Shown here piece after piece: positions 50,701 through 58,788 of a stretch of DNA of 64,000 nt. Both the position numbers and the translations under genes were made by a program. Source of the DNA: Pirellulales bacterium (GTDB lineage: Bacteria > Planctomycetota > Planctomycetia > Pirellulales > Lacipirellulaceae). Position 1 is the stretch's first letter. Each line of letters opens with the position of its first letter. The stretch spans positions 62,001 to 126,000 of the forward strand of contig JAHBXQ010000006.1 of NCBI GenBank assembly GCA_019636345.1, read 5' to 3'. A model generated the notes under the pieces. That model was not told where the DNA came from and did not search any database. It saw only the letters and a program-made list of their open reading frames with translations.

Positions 50701-52100
50701 AATCGCGTGGCTCCGCCTTGCAGTTCGAGATTGATGCCGGCATCTATCGTCTTGACGATATTGATCGGGAATTGCCCGGGATTCAGAATCAGCTTGCCGC
50801 TGCCTGCAGCGCCGCCTGACAAGGTAATCGCCCCGCGCGACGTCTTGATCGAATTGACGCTTCCGGTCAACTGCAGCGGCTGGGCAATCGAATACTCAGC
50901 GGCAAAGCGGAACTGGGCGTAATTCGTCAGCGTGCTGTTGTCCAGCGTGATGACGCCGCCGGGCGTCATCTGATCCGTCGTCGTTTCTGCGCTCCACAGC
51001 TCGATCGTGCTGTTGCGAGCCGTGACCGATTCCGGCGACTCGGCATGCAGACGAAGCGTCCCGTTGGAAATCGCGGTGGGCGCAGCGGAGCTCCCCAATC
51101 CCATGGCGGTGTGAACAATCGCCGTCGCATATTCGATTTCCGTCGGCCCTTGGTAACCATTGTCGGCGAACAGGGAGACTGATGCGGGGTACTGGCTGCT
51201 GCCAAGAACCCTCAAGGCTCCAGCCTGGTTCAAAGGGCCGTTTGCGATGACGTCCGCGGAACGACCGGCTGAGGCAATCCCCAGGTCGCCAGGTCCTGTC
51301 ACTCCTCCCGTGAGTTGAAGCCGTCCACGCAACGACGCCGTGTTGTTGGTCCCGACGACGAGCGGGCCGCTCAAAGAGAAACTGGGCGAGATGCGGTCAC
51401 TGCTGTATGAGTCAATCGAGCCCGACCGCAGCAGAATCGATTCGCTCGTGGAGGAGTTAAGGATCAACGTCCCCCCGTTGACAGTCGTCCCTGCCGCGGC
51501 AGTTCCCAAGGCGTTGGACGAGTTCACTAGCACGCTGCCCTGGTCGACAGCAAGGCTGCCGTCCCAACTTGGACTGCCGCTATTAAGAATCAGCATTCCC
51601 TGACCCGTCTTCTGAACGTCGCCAGCCGCCGAAGTGAAGCCTCGCGCTAGCGTCAACGTCGCACTGGTCCCCACGTCGACTTCCAGCGTTTCTCCGGCAG
51701 CAATGTTCACCGCCGGTGAAACCGTAAACGAGACGGCACGGCTTCCGATGCTAACGCCACGAAGCCTCGCCAGAGCGTCCCCGGGTTCCTCGAACAACAG
51801 CGTCCCAGCTCCCGCAACCTCCAGAGAGCCAATGCCGACGAGTTCCAGCTCTCCCAATCGGACAACGCTCCCATTGCCCGCTTCCGGGTGCCGAGGCGGA
51901 TTTCCAGAGATGATCGCCTTGTCTCCGGCGGCGTCAGGAACAGCAGTCGACCAGTTGGCGGGCATGAACCAGTCGCTCGTCGCACCGGCTCCCGTCCAAG
52001 TGCTCGTCGTCTGGCTTGAGGCGAACTGAGGCCAGCCGATCGCCGCCATGGCAACAACCAAGTCGCCTAGCAATCGTTGGTGCCTGTGGAGCATAGCCAT
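47760..52100 (-). CDS. Giant PEP-CTERM protein with autotransporter-type beta-strand repeats
   Basis: 1446 aa. The ATG at 52100 (or 52094) opens a signal peptide (LLGDLVVAMAAIGWPQFASSQ). Residues from 35 to about 1390 are repeated right-handed beta-helix strands, with PATR-type units such as TVNGGTLILNSS, SLAVDQGSVLVNSSNALG, NTYTGKTYIAGS and GGVFALGGDLLLVG. The C-terminus VPEPASVALLQLIIVIGIAASLTRRR is a PEP-CTERM sorting signal, so the protein is likely displayed or released by the exosortase system rather than through a barrel. It may bind polysaccharide or form a matrix. An extension to 52304 is unsupported. Convergent with the xylanase region. Confidence 0.85.
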   Translation of the reverse strand: MAMLHRHQRLLGDLVVAMAAIGWPQFASSQTTSTWTGAGATSDWFMPANWSTAVPDAAGDKAIISGNPPRHPEAGNGSVVRLGELELVGIGSLEVAGAGTLLFEEPGDALARLRGVSIGSRAVSFTVSPAVNIAAGETLEVDVGTSATLTLARGFTSAAGDVQKTGQGMLILNSGSPSWDGSLAVDQGSVLVNSSNALGTAAAGTTVNGGTLILNSSTSESILLRSGSIDSYSSDRISPSFSLSGPLVVGTNNTASLRGRLQLTGGVTGPGDLGIASAGRSADVIANGPLNQAGALRVLGSSQYPASVSLFADNGYQGPTEIEYATAIVHTAMGLGSSAAPTAISNGTLRLHAESPESVTARNSTIELWSAETTTDQMTPGGVITLDNSTLTNYAQFRFAAEYSIAQPLQLTGSVNSIKTSRGAITLSGGAAGSGKLILNPGQFPINIVKTIDAGINLELQGGATRFLVPMAYEGDIEIRSNGHFIVETDQRVRSIRSGGGVPAEPINIQVAPGATLVAERIDIQSGLVQGNVQTPNGLRFSGFVQGRVISHVDSGIPIQVLAGELTINDSVAGRNATNGQITLGRSRGASLMVQPGSTTEADLHLNNGSGFANGGALLVVPAANSVSNEAVLKGALELGDHGAYIGGNGAIRLEGRLRGGDLTIGRQPVFPAVSLGLVSSRPVLKLVGYPAEHVGATRVYGGELVVAEAGRLPEGGRLDIFNTGAAYIDLARSDGPLADRIPDDVSVRMHGGILSVWPSVAPSTSREHISRVELVRGLSVVQGLKYLGGQQSQGDLVVDEIVRQPGAVMSVAAEINRASSPFNSSASSSMFQSLVLMNSPGSVNGILPAWIHAGGFAQISAEGRVSDYTGPYVPLEQATETHIASAPPSQGAGVLSGDRTVYGLVGGAGTGMFHLGGHTMTIDGGGLLAAKIDDGVVQPGKFADGELVVFGSFEGEINAGIVDNGRPTSVTYAASTKVGGNNTYTGKTYIAGSRTDVTVTNVAALPVGGDIEISGGELILRDPSPDARYSLGNVAVRDNGSLALSCCGLNPSATVESLLLESGLVELPLTGNSPITKRTDGIVQFGGVSNPDYSGDVHIEEGSLHLYATSGRGGYLALGSATVAIDPEGTLVLDRITPPVQSAAPTPTVMLRGGMLAGRQGNAQATTNLKGDLFVSGDSTLSLLDGLSTRPLAADFSLDGSIRLAAGASLTLLGTGGNSGVLKTQGFDFEPGSVLAGTGLLSGNIVFGEDATIAPGLLDSQQPIGMLGSATGAIMELRGGGRYRWEINHADGVAGGAFGLGGDLLLVGDRMVVNATPENPFVFEPVPLNSSGVLGHVDELQLNHHYRWMIVGNRQLNSFIAKIEGFDPRSFEIDLSSWKRVYADTRADRFWLDQDEYGIYLNAIHVPEPASVALLQLIIVIGIAASLTRRRTAAAIARQARYKAG

Positions 52101-52417
52101 TCCCGGCTTGCATCTCTGTGAAGAGATGTGAAGAGACTTGGCGCGACTCGTCACGATGCCAGCGACCTCGCGCTCAGGACGCTGCTGTAGAATAGTTTCC
52201 ACCATGACGAATAGCAACGCTATGGCTCGCCGGAAGTCGAGGCGTCGAGAAAGGCCCTGTTTCGGACGTAAAGGCCTGCGGTCTCCACGCCGTCTGTCCC
52301 GCAAAACTCAGCCAGTGTCCTGGCGCCGGAGGCTCGTTGTTCGCGGACTCACTGTTCTGAAATAGCCCCCGTCAGGAAGCCGCGTTAGTGCGAGACTATG
52401 CGACGGCAAGCGCAGAT

Positions 52418-52555
52418 GGGTAGCCCAGGTTGTCCCCAACCTGGGTGGCGCAGCCGCAAGAGGCATCCCACTGTCGCGCGGCGCTCCAGTTTGGGGCGAT
52501 GGTGGGAGAAATGCTTCTTGCTTGCGCACACCCTTGGGGACAACCGGTACTACCC
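52418..52555. repeat. MITE-like inverted-repeat element, copy 2
   Basis: Arms of about 53 bp match as an imperfect palindrome: left GGGTAGCCCAGGTTGTCCCC, right end reverse complement GGGTAGTACCGGTTGTCCCC, then GCGCAGCCGCAAGAGGCAT versus GCGCAAGCAAGAAGCAT. Total 138 bp with no coding capacity. Confidence 0.8.
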
Positions 52556-52597
52556 TGGGGGGCCGCGACAAGGCCGGAATCGTCCGCTCAATTCCCC

Positions 52598-52895
52598 GCG
52601 GGATTCTGGTAGAAAATGGGCCGCCGCATCGCGTAGAACAGATGCTGCCAGCCGCGCGCTTGCGACGCAATCGCGCCCGCGGTCGCGAGCCGCGACGGGT
52701 CGCGAGTTTTGCTCGCCCGCCGCGAGTTTTGCTGGCAAAACCAGTCAGCCCGCGATCGGCGTCCCGGCGCGCAACACGTTGGCCCCCAACACGTACGGCG
52801 TTATCTTCCCCGCCCCGCAGCCCGGAGTTTTGCACGAGAGAGTGATTGAGTTTTGCTCGCCGGCACAATGACAACACGTTCTCCGCCCCCCCGCC
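52598..52895. repeat. Dispersed repeat with GAGTTTTGC motifs, copy 2
   Basis: Shares ordered blocks with 19436-19665 and contains extra CGCGAGTTTTGC units. It lies between the giant PEP-CTERM gene and the methyltransferase gene. No protein is supported in the 950-bp gap 52101-53058. Confidence 0.6.
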
Positions 52896-52904
52896 GCCCA
52901 TGAA

Positions 52905-52975
52905 TTTGGATCCCCTGGGGGCTCCGCTGCGCTGCGACCCCAGCCGCCCTTCCAAAGGCGCAAATGGCATCACGA
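52905..52975. repeat. Right half of the long intergenic palindrome, copy C
   Basis: CTGGGGGCTCCGCTGCGCTGCGACCCC followed by CGCAAATGGC (landmarks only) matches the right arms of copies A and B. The left arm is missing; it joins directly to the GAGTTTTGC repeat. Confidence 0.65.
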
Positions 52976-53058
52976 TCACCGCCCCCGGCGCTTGCTGGCG
53001 TGCCGATGGCCGGGCGACTATCCTGGGGGGTCCTGCCTGTCCTCCCCTCCTGCCCAAG

Positions 53059-54258
53059 ATGCGGCCCCGTTCGATGTCCCCCTCCGACCCGGCGTCGTTT
53101 GTGTTTGCCGCGTGTCAGCACGGGGCGGAAGGGGTGCTCAAGGCCGACGTCGCCCGACTCCACCCCGCGTGGCGCCCGGCGTTCTCGCGCCCCGGGTTCG
53201 TCACCTTCAAGGTCGACAAACCGATCGACCGGCCCGAACATTTCCAACTCGCCTCGCCCTTTGCCCGGACGGCGGGGGTGTCGTTGGGCACTGTCGCCGG
53301 CAGTAGTGCCGAGGACTTGGCGAGTCAAGTTTGGGCTGCCCCGGCGGTCGCCGAGTTTGCGGCGAATCATCAGGCCGTCGAACTCCACGTCTGGCAGCGC
53401 GACCGCGCCGAGCCGGGCGAGCACGACTTCGAGCCCGGCCCGACCGAGTGGTCCGAGGCGGCCGACGTCGCGCTGCGGGCCGTGGCGCCCCCCGGGGCGC
53501 TCGCCCGGCCCGACGCGCCGACGCGGACCTCGCCGCGCAACCGCTGGGTGCTCGACGTGATCGTGGTGGATCCTGATCGCTGGCAAGTGGGCGTGCACTT
53601 TTCGGGCAGTCGCGCCGCCTGCTGGCCCGGAGGCGTTCCCCCGATCGAAGCGCCCCCGCACGCCGTCTCGCGGGCCTACCTCAAAATGAGCGAAGCGCTG
53701 TGGTGGTCGGCTCTGCCCGCGTCGCGGGGCGAGCAGGTGGTCGAACTGGGCTGCGCCCCCGGCGGCGCCTCGCAGGCGCTGCTTGACGCCGGGTTGGACG
53801 TGATCGGCGTCGATCCGGCCGAAATCGCTTCCGCGCTGGTCGAGCATCCGCGGTTCACGCACATCCGCCGGCGGGTCAGCGAAACGCCGCGCAGCCTGCT
53901 GAAGAAGGCCCGCTGGTTGGCCGCCGACATGAACGTGGCGCCGGCCTACACGCTCGACGCGGTCGAGTCGGTCGTCACGCATCCCGGCATGATCGTCCGG
54001 GGGATGATTCTGACGCTCAAACTGCCCGAGTGGCAGCTCGTCGAGGAGCTGCCGACGTACCTGGGGCGGATCCAAGCGTGGGGCTACCGCGACGTGCGGG
54101 TGCGGCAATTGGCGTTCAATCGGCAGGAGGTGTGCGTGGTCGCCCTGCGCAGCCGGGGGCAGCGGCGCGTCCAGCGGGCGCCGGGCCGGACGTCGCGTCG
54201 CCGCACCGATGCCGCTCACCCTGCCCCGCCGCGGCCCCGGATCGAGGGCGAGTCGTAA
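53059..54258 (+). CDS. FtsJ/RlmM-like SAM-dependent methyltransferase
   Basis: 399 aa. N-terminal THUMP-like or accessory part (about 10-200: FVFAACQHGAEGVLKADVARL) followed by a Rossmann methyltransferase domain with the SAM loop ELGCAPGGASQALL (about 225-238), typical of FtsJ/RlmM 2'-O-ribose methyltransferases. The domain order resembles RlmM, which modifies 23S rRNA C2498, but the target here is unproven. The catalytic Lys of the K-D-K-E set may lie in ILTLKLPEW. The C-terminal 40 residues are Arg/Pro-rich. I chose the ATG at 53059; 53074 is equally possible, and a longer ORF would read through the repeat. Confidence 0.8.
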   Translation: MRPRSMSPSDPASFVFAACQHGAEGVLKADVARLHPAWRPAFSRPGFVTFKVDKPIDRPEHFQLASPFARTAGVSLGTVAGSSAEDLASQVWAAPAVAEFAANHQAVELHVWQRDRAEPGEHDFEPGPTEWSEAADVALRAVAPPGALARPDAPTRTSPRNRWVLDVIVVDPDRWQVGVHFSGSRAACWPGGVPPIEAPPHAVSRAYLKMSEALWWSALPASRGEQVVELGCAPGGASQALLDAGLDVIGVDPAEIASALVEHPRFTHIRRRVSETPRSLLKKARWLAADMNVAPAYTLDAVESVVTHPGMIVRGMILTLKLPEWQLVEELPTYLGRIQAWGYRDVRVRQLAFNRQEVCVVALRSRGQRRVQRAPGRTSRRRTDAAHPAPPRPRIEGES

Positions 54259-54496
54259 GCCCGCCGTTGCGAGCCGTCTGCCCCAGGCGCCGGCGCCGCC
54301 GGCGCCTGCGCCGCACGGATGGTGTGGGGGCGCCGGGGAGCCACTATCTGTGGGCCCCGGCGACGGCGCCGCGGGCCGTTCGGCGTTGACCCCCGCGCCA
54401 GCGGTTGGTATTTCCCTTGCCACGCGCGTCAGTCTCCGACTTGCGGACGGATCGCAAGTTGCTGCGCCCCCTTAGTCCGCCTCCCCGGCGAGCGCC

Positions 54497-55702
54497 GTGT
54501 CGAGCCTCTTCCCGCATCGTCGAGCCGGTTGGTCGGCGCTCGTCGCCCTGGCGTCGCTGCTGACGATGCGCTGCGTCGCCCAACGGGTCGAGTTTCCCTC
54601 GCCCGTGCCCGGCGCAGTTCCCGCGACGGCCTATCCGACGACCCCGGCGCCGTCGCTGCCGATGTTCGACCCCTACGCCGCCCCCGGGACGATTCCCCCC
54701 CCGATCGACATGGCGCCTTACGGCGCTCCCTCTGGCGCCGCTCCTGGCCAATACGCCTCGCCGTTTGCGGCCCCCCCGTCGGTGACGCCGTACGCGACGC
54801 AACCCGGCTTGGCCCCCGCGACCCCGGCCGCCTCCCCTTGGTCCAGCGGCGTCGGTTGGGAACCGGGGCAGTACGTCTATCAGAATCCCGACGGGACGAC
54901 CGCGCGGCTGCAGCGGTTCCTGCAGGAGATCAGCGTGGAGCACACCTGGCTGGCCGGCGAGCCTGCTTCGGCGGGGGAACTCGAAATCAATCGCACCGAG
55001 CTGACCGCCACCTTCGGCGTGCCGTTGTTCTACAACCCCGACACCCCGCTGCTGATCACCCCGGGGTTCGCGTTCAATTGGCTGGCCGGTCCCTCGGACC
55101 CGGTCGCCGATCTTCCCCCGCGGGTGTACGACGCCTATCTCGACGCCTCGTGGGCGCCCCGGTTCGGCGAGCGTCTGTCGGCCGACCTGGGCCTGCGGAC
55201 CGGCGTGTGGACCGACTTCAAGGAGGTGAACTCCGATTCGATCCGCATCCTCGGCCGCGCGCTCGGGGTCTTCTCGCTGTCGCCGCGGATGGACGTGCTG
55301 GCGGGGGTCTGGTATCTGGATCGCAACGTGATCAAGTTGTTTCCCGCGGGAGGCGTTCACTGGCGTCCCAACCAGGAATGGGACATGTATCTCGTGTTCC
55401 CCAATCCGCGGATTCGCAAGCGGATGGTCAACATCAGCTCGAGCCAATGGTGGTGGTACGTCGCCGGCGAATACGGCGGCGGGCGCTGGACCATTGAACG
55501 GGACGACGGCAGCCCCGACGATTTCGATTACAACGACATCCGCGTCATCGGCGGGTTGGAGTGGGAGACGCAAACGCAGGCCCGCGGCTACGTCGAAGCG
55601 GGTTACGTCTTCCACCGCGAGCTGGTGTACGCCCGATCGCTCACTCCGCCGTTTCTGACGCTCGACGATACGGTGATGGTGCGGGTCGGTTTCGATTTTT
55701 GA
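54497..55702 (+). CDS. DUF6268-like outer-membrane beta-barrel protein
   Basis: 401 aa from a GTG start. N-terminal leader (WSALVALASLLTM) then a Pro/Ala-rich linker (about 30-115: PTTPAPSLPMFDPYAAPG). Residues about 130-401 alternate polar and aromatic residues like beta-barrel strands and end in VRVGFDF, with the terminal Phe that barrel assembly machinery prefers. Strand landmarks: FGVPLFYNPDTPLLITPGF, LGVFSLSPRMDVLAGVWYLDRNVIKLFPAGG, WEMDMYLVFPNPRIRKR-like. The next gene is a clear paralogue. Role unknown; a porin or lipid carrier is possible. Confidence 0.8.
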   Translation: MSSLFPHRRAGWSALVALASLLTMRCVAQRVEFPSPVPGAVPATAYPTTPAPSLPMFDPYAAPGTIPPPIDMAPYGAPSGAAPGQYASPFAAPPSVTPYATQPGLAPATPAASPWSSGVGWEPGQYVYQNPDGTTARLQRFLQEISVEHTWLAGEPASAGELEINRTELTATFGVPLFYNPDTPLLITPGFAFNWLAGPSDPVADLPPRVYDAYLDASWAPRFGERLSADLGLRTGVWTDFKEVNSDSIRILGRALGVFSLSPRMDVLAGVWYLDRNVIKLFPAGGVHWRPNQEWDMYLVFPNPRIRKRMVNISSSQWWWYVAGEYGGGRWTIERDDGSPDDFDYNDIRVIGGLEWETQTQARGYVEAGYVFHRELVYARSLTPPFLTLDDTVMVRVGFDF

Positions 55703-55735
55703 CCAGCCCGAACGCCGCACAACCGACGGGTCGCC

Positions 55736-56818
55736 ATGCACGTTCGCCATGTCTTCGCGCTGTTGCTCGCGGCGAGCCTCGCCGTCCGGGCCGGCGCGCA
55801 GCAGGCGGGCGGGCCGCAAACCGACGCGTGGGGGCAGCCGATCAGCCCCCTCCCCAGCGTGTGGCCGATCGCGTCCGCCGCGGTCGCCCCGGTGTTTCTG
55901 GACGAGCTGCCGCTGCCGCCGGACGAGTCGGTGCGCGTCGCGGGGTTGGTGACGCGAACGGTGCCGCAAGGCGAAGACGTCGCCGCCGCGGTTCCCCCGC
56001 CGACGCCGTCGGGGCTCCCCCCGGGGACGCGCAACGGAGTCTTCCAGAAGATTTACTTCAACGCGGCATGGTTGCCCGCGCTGAGCAGCGAACCCGACGC
56101 GCTGGGGTTCGGCGACCTTGAGACCGGATTGGTCCTGGGCTTTCCGCTGCTCCGGCCCGACACGCCGTTGTTGGTGACGCCCAACTTTGGCGTGCATCTG
56201 CTGGAGAACGCCGCGGCGCTCGATCTGCCCGAGCAGGTGTACGAGGCGTCGGTCGATTTCACGCACCTTCGCAAATTCGGCGACGGTCCGTGGGCGATGA
56301 ACGCCGGCGTGACGGTCGGCTACTACAGCGATTTCGAGCAGTCCGACGGCAAGGCGACCCGCGTCACGGGCCGCGCGTTCGCCGTGTACGAGTCGTCCCC
56401 GGCGGCGAAGTGGGTGCTGGGGGTCGTCTATCTGAATCGCGCCGGGGCGTCGGTGCTGCCGGCCGCCGGGGTGATCTACGCGCCGCACGACGACTTCCGG
56501 CTCGACCTGATTTTTCCTCGTCCGAAGATCGCTTGGCGACTGGCCGGCAGCGTGCTGGAAGACGAGCGGTGGGTCTACCTCGGCGGCGAGCTCGGCGGCG
56601 GCGCGTGGTCGATCACGCGCCCGTCGACGGGGACGCTCGACTTTCTCAACTACCGCGACTTGCGGGTGCTTGCGGGCTACGAACGCAAGCTGATCGGCGG
56701 ACTCAGCCGGCAGTTTGAATTCGGGTACGTATTCGCCCGCGAGTTGGAATTCAACGCCCCGGCGCCCGACGTCGCGCTCGACGACACGCTGTTTGCCAGG
56801 GTGGGGCTGAAGTATTGA
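55736..56818 (+). CDS. DUF6268-like outer-membrane beta-barrel protein, paralogue
   Basis: 360 aa, 33 bp downstream of its paralogue and probably co-transcribed. Signal peptide MHVRHVFALLLAASLAVRAGA. The C-terminal 270 residues track the neighbour strand by strand: FPLLRPDTPLLVTPNFGVHL, RAFAVYESSPAAKWVLGVVYLNR, LIFPRPKIAWRLAGS, LDDTLFARVGLKY. It lacks the long Pro-rich linker. Both end in an aromatic residue (Tyr here, Phe there). Confidence 0.8.
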   Translation: MHVRHVFALLLAASLAVRAGAQQAGGPQTDAWGQPISPLPSVWPIASAAVAPVFLDELPLPPDESVRVAGLVTRTVPQGEDVAAAVPPPTPSGLPPGTRNGVFQKIYFNAAWLPALSSEPDALGFGDLETGLVLGFPLLRPDTPLLVTPNFGVHLLENAAALDLPEQVYEASVDFTHLRKFGDGPWAMNAGVTVGYYSDFEQSDGKATRVTGRAFAVYESSPAAKWVLGVVYLNRAGASVLPAAGVIYAPHDDFRLDLIFPRPKIAWRLAGSVLEDERWVYLGGELGGGAWSITRPSTGTLDFLNYRDLRVLAGYERKLIGGLSRQFEFGYVFARELEFNAPAPDVALDDTLFARVGLKY

Positions 56819-56830
56819 CGTCGTGCACGT

Positions 56831-58414
56831 TCAGGCGACGGACGGTTCCAGGCGTCCCTCAGCGCTCCGCGTCCGTTCCGCTACTGCGATCAGCCAGGCG
56901 AAGCTCGCCGCAGCGACGACGAGCGCCCACAGTTCCATGTCGCGTTTGAGAAGCGTGTCGTACAGCCCGTGCAGCACCGCCGGAACGGCGATCGCCTTGA
57001 GCGCCGCGACGATCATGTCCGAGCCGTCGATCGACTTGTCCCTAATCGGGGCCGCCAGCACGGCGGCCGAGGCGGCCCAGACGGCGTGCAGGCCCACGCA
57101 CGAGACGAACCGAGTGAGATACACGTCGCCGCCCCACGCGCCGTTGTAGTAGCTGGCCGAGTACATGATCCCCTCGGCGACGCCGAAGCCCGCTCCGCTG
57201 GCGAGGCCCAGTGCGCAAGCGCCGCGCCAGTCCCCCCGACCCGATTTCATGAGCCCGACGGCGGGGATCAGCTTCGTCAGCTCCTCGCACAAGCCGACGC
57301 CGAACGTGAAGCCGAGGAAGCTGAGGGCAAATCCGTTTCTCGGATCGAGCGCAGATTCGTACGAGAAGCCGATGAACTTCACGATGTAGAACAGCAGCAC
57401 CAACAACCCGCGTCCGCGAACCCAGACCCCTTGCGAGAACGCGGCCATGAATTGGAACAGCAGCAGGATCGCGATGCCGACCGACGCGGTGATCGCCAGC
57501 GCCGCCAGCAGTTTCCCGAGCGACGCGCCGCCGGGGTCGAACAGCGTCATGATCGCCACGATGAACAGCGCCGCGGCCGCCAGGGCGTAGATCCAATGGA
57601 CCCACGTATCGTGAGCCAGATGGGCGCCCAAGATCCGACCTCCGGGCATCGCGCGGAACAGCGCGTCCTCGTCGAAGTTCTCTCCGGACTGAGCGGCAAG
57701 TTCGGCGTACTTTGCGGCAAACGCCGGATCGTTCTCGATCATTTGGGCGAGTCGTCGCGGGACGTCTTCGCGCGAGGTCGTCATTTGCACGGCCAGCGGA
57801 ACGAGCGTCAGCACGAACGCGACGTACAGGAACCGCGGTCGACGCGAACGGCGACCGAGCGCCCGCGCCGGCGCGGGCGAATTGGCAACCGCGGGAGTGC
57901 GCCGCGGCGTCGGCGACCCCGGACCCGGCCTGCGCCCGCCGTGCTCGACCGGCTGATCGAGTTCGTCCCAGATGTCCCGGGCCGGGGCGGTCGTCCCCGA
58001 CAGGCTGAGCGCCAATTCCGAGAGCGGATCGCCCAGGACTCCGAGGGCGACGCCGGACTCTGACGAGGGTTGCGAAGGCGTCGCATGCGACGGGAGGGGC
58101 GCGACGCGAAACGGCGTCTTGCACGCCGGGCAAGGGATCTGCTGTCCCGCGAACGCCGCCGGGACCTTGAGCCCGCGAGCGCAATGGGGGCAGGTCGCGG
58201 CAATCGTCCCGCCCGACGAGGATGCCGATTTCGCCGCGGCCGGAGCGTTTGCGTTCGAAGCGCCGGCAGAGCCTCCGGGCGACGAGGGAGAACTCGCGGC
58301 CGCCGGCACGGTCGTCGCTGTGCCGCACGCCGGGCACTTCACCCGCTTGCCGGCGAGCGCCTCCGGCGCCCGCAGCGGTTTCTGGCATCCAGGGCAGACC
58401 ACGGCGATCGGCAT
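56831..58414 (-). CDS. PrsW-family intramembrane metalloprotease with N-terminal zinc ribbons
   Basis: 527 aa. Start at 58414 opens directly into two Cys4 zinc-ribbon motifs (CPGCQKPLRAPEALAGKRVKCPACG and CPHCARGL.. IPCPACKTPF by landmarks CPGC/CPAC and CPHC/CPAC) of the MJ0042 type. A Ser/Pro linker follows to about 200, then a membrane part. PrsW protease motifs: CEELTK (about 385), FGVAEGIMY (about 425) and HAVWAASAAVL (about 455), supplying the metal-binding Glu and His residues. PrsW proteases cleave anti-sigma factors or membrane proteins; substrate here unknown. The zinc ribbons plus protease order is a fusion not present in Bacillus PrsW. Confidence 0.85.
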   Translation of the reverse strand: MPIAVVCPGCQKPLRAPEALAGKRVKCPACGTATTVPAAASSPSSPGGSAGASNANAPAAAKSASSSGGTIAATCPHCARGLKVPAAFAGQQIPCPACKTPFRVAPLPSHATPSQPSSESGVALGVLGDPLSELALSLSGTTAPARDIWDELDQPVEHGGRRPGPGSPTPRRTPAVANSPAPARALGRRSRRPRFLYVAFVLTLVPLAVQMTTSREDVPRRLAQMIENDPAFAAKYAELAAQSGENFDEDALFRAMPGGRILGAHLAHDTWVHWIYALAAAALFIVAIMTLFDPGGASLGKLLAALAITASVGIAILLLFQFMAAFSQGVWVRGRGLLVLLFYIVKFIGFSYESALDPRNGFALSFLGFTFGVGLCEELTKLIPAVGLMKSGRGDWRGACALGLASGAGFGVAEGIMYSASYYNGAWGGDVYLTRFVSCVGLHAVWAASAAVLAAPIRDKSIDGSDMIVAALKAIAVPAVLHGLYDTLLKRDMELWALVVAAASFAWLIAVAERTRSAEGRLEPSVA

Positions 58415-58473
58415 TGTTGTCCCGGCAATATGCCGATGCGAGTGCGCCGAACCCGTTCGGTCGCTTAGCTTGT

Positions 58474-58502
58474 ACGATACGCGCTCCCCCGAATGCTCGC
58501 AA
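58474..58502 (-). promoter_or_regulatory. Candidate sigma-70 promoter of the PrsW gene
   Basis: On the minus strand TTGCGA, 17-bp spacer, TATCGT. It predicts a start near 58467, about 53 nt before the ATG. Confidence 0.45.
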
Positions 58503-58523
58503 ACAGGTTTTCGCTGTGTGAGC

Positions 58524-58573
58524 AAAAAAAGACCTCGCAGGACCGCCCGAGTTAGGGGCTTCCCACGAGGTCT
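58524..58573 (-). terminator. Intrinsic-terminator-like hairpin upstream of the PrsW promoter
   Basis: Minus-strand AGACCTCG pairs with CGAGGTCT (8 bp) around a 34-nt loop, followed by seven T. It is about 215 bp after the stop of the upstream minus-strand gene and 20 bp before the PrsW promoter, and would separate the two units. Confidence 0.65.
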
Positions 58574-58788
58574 GGTGCGGGCTCGACGAATTGATCAGCG
58601 ACGATTGACCCTTGCGCGAACGCTGAGCCCCTGACCAGACGGGCTGTCAGTCGCCTGCGAACAGCCGAGTCATTTGCCTCCGGCGCATAGCCGAAATCCG
58701 AGCGCCAACAGCCCCTTGCGGAGGGGGGCGAATTCCAAGAAATCCGTGTCATCCGCGATTGCTTGGGACGCCAATCGGCGTCGCCGCA

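Noticed and set aside
52138-52365. 75-aa basic ORF upstream of the giant PEP-CTERM gene
   Set aside because: Arg-rich, no ribosome site, and antisense to the promoter region of the real gene.
54285-54320. GC-rich palindrome (GGCGCCGGCGCC type) after the methyltransferase
   Set aside because: Low-complexity GC run with no T-tract; not distinguishable from composition.
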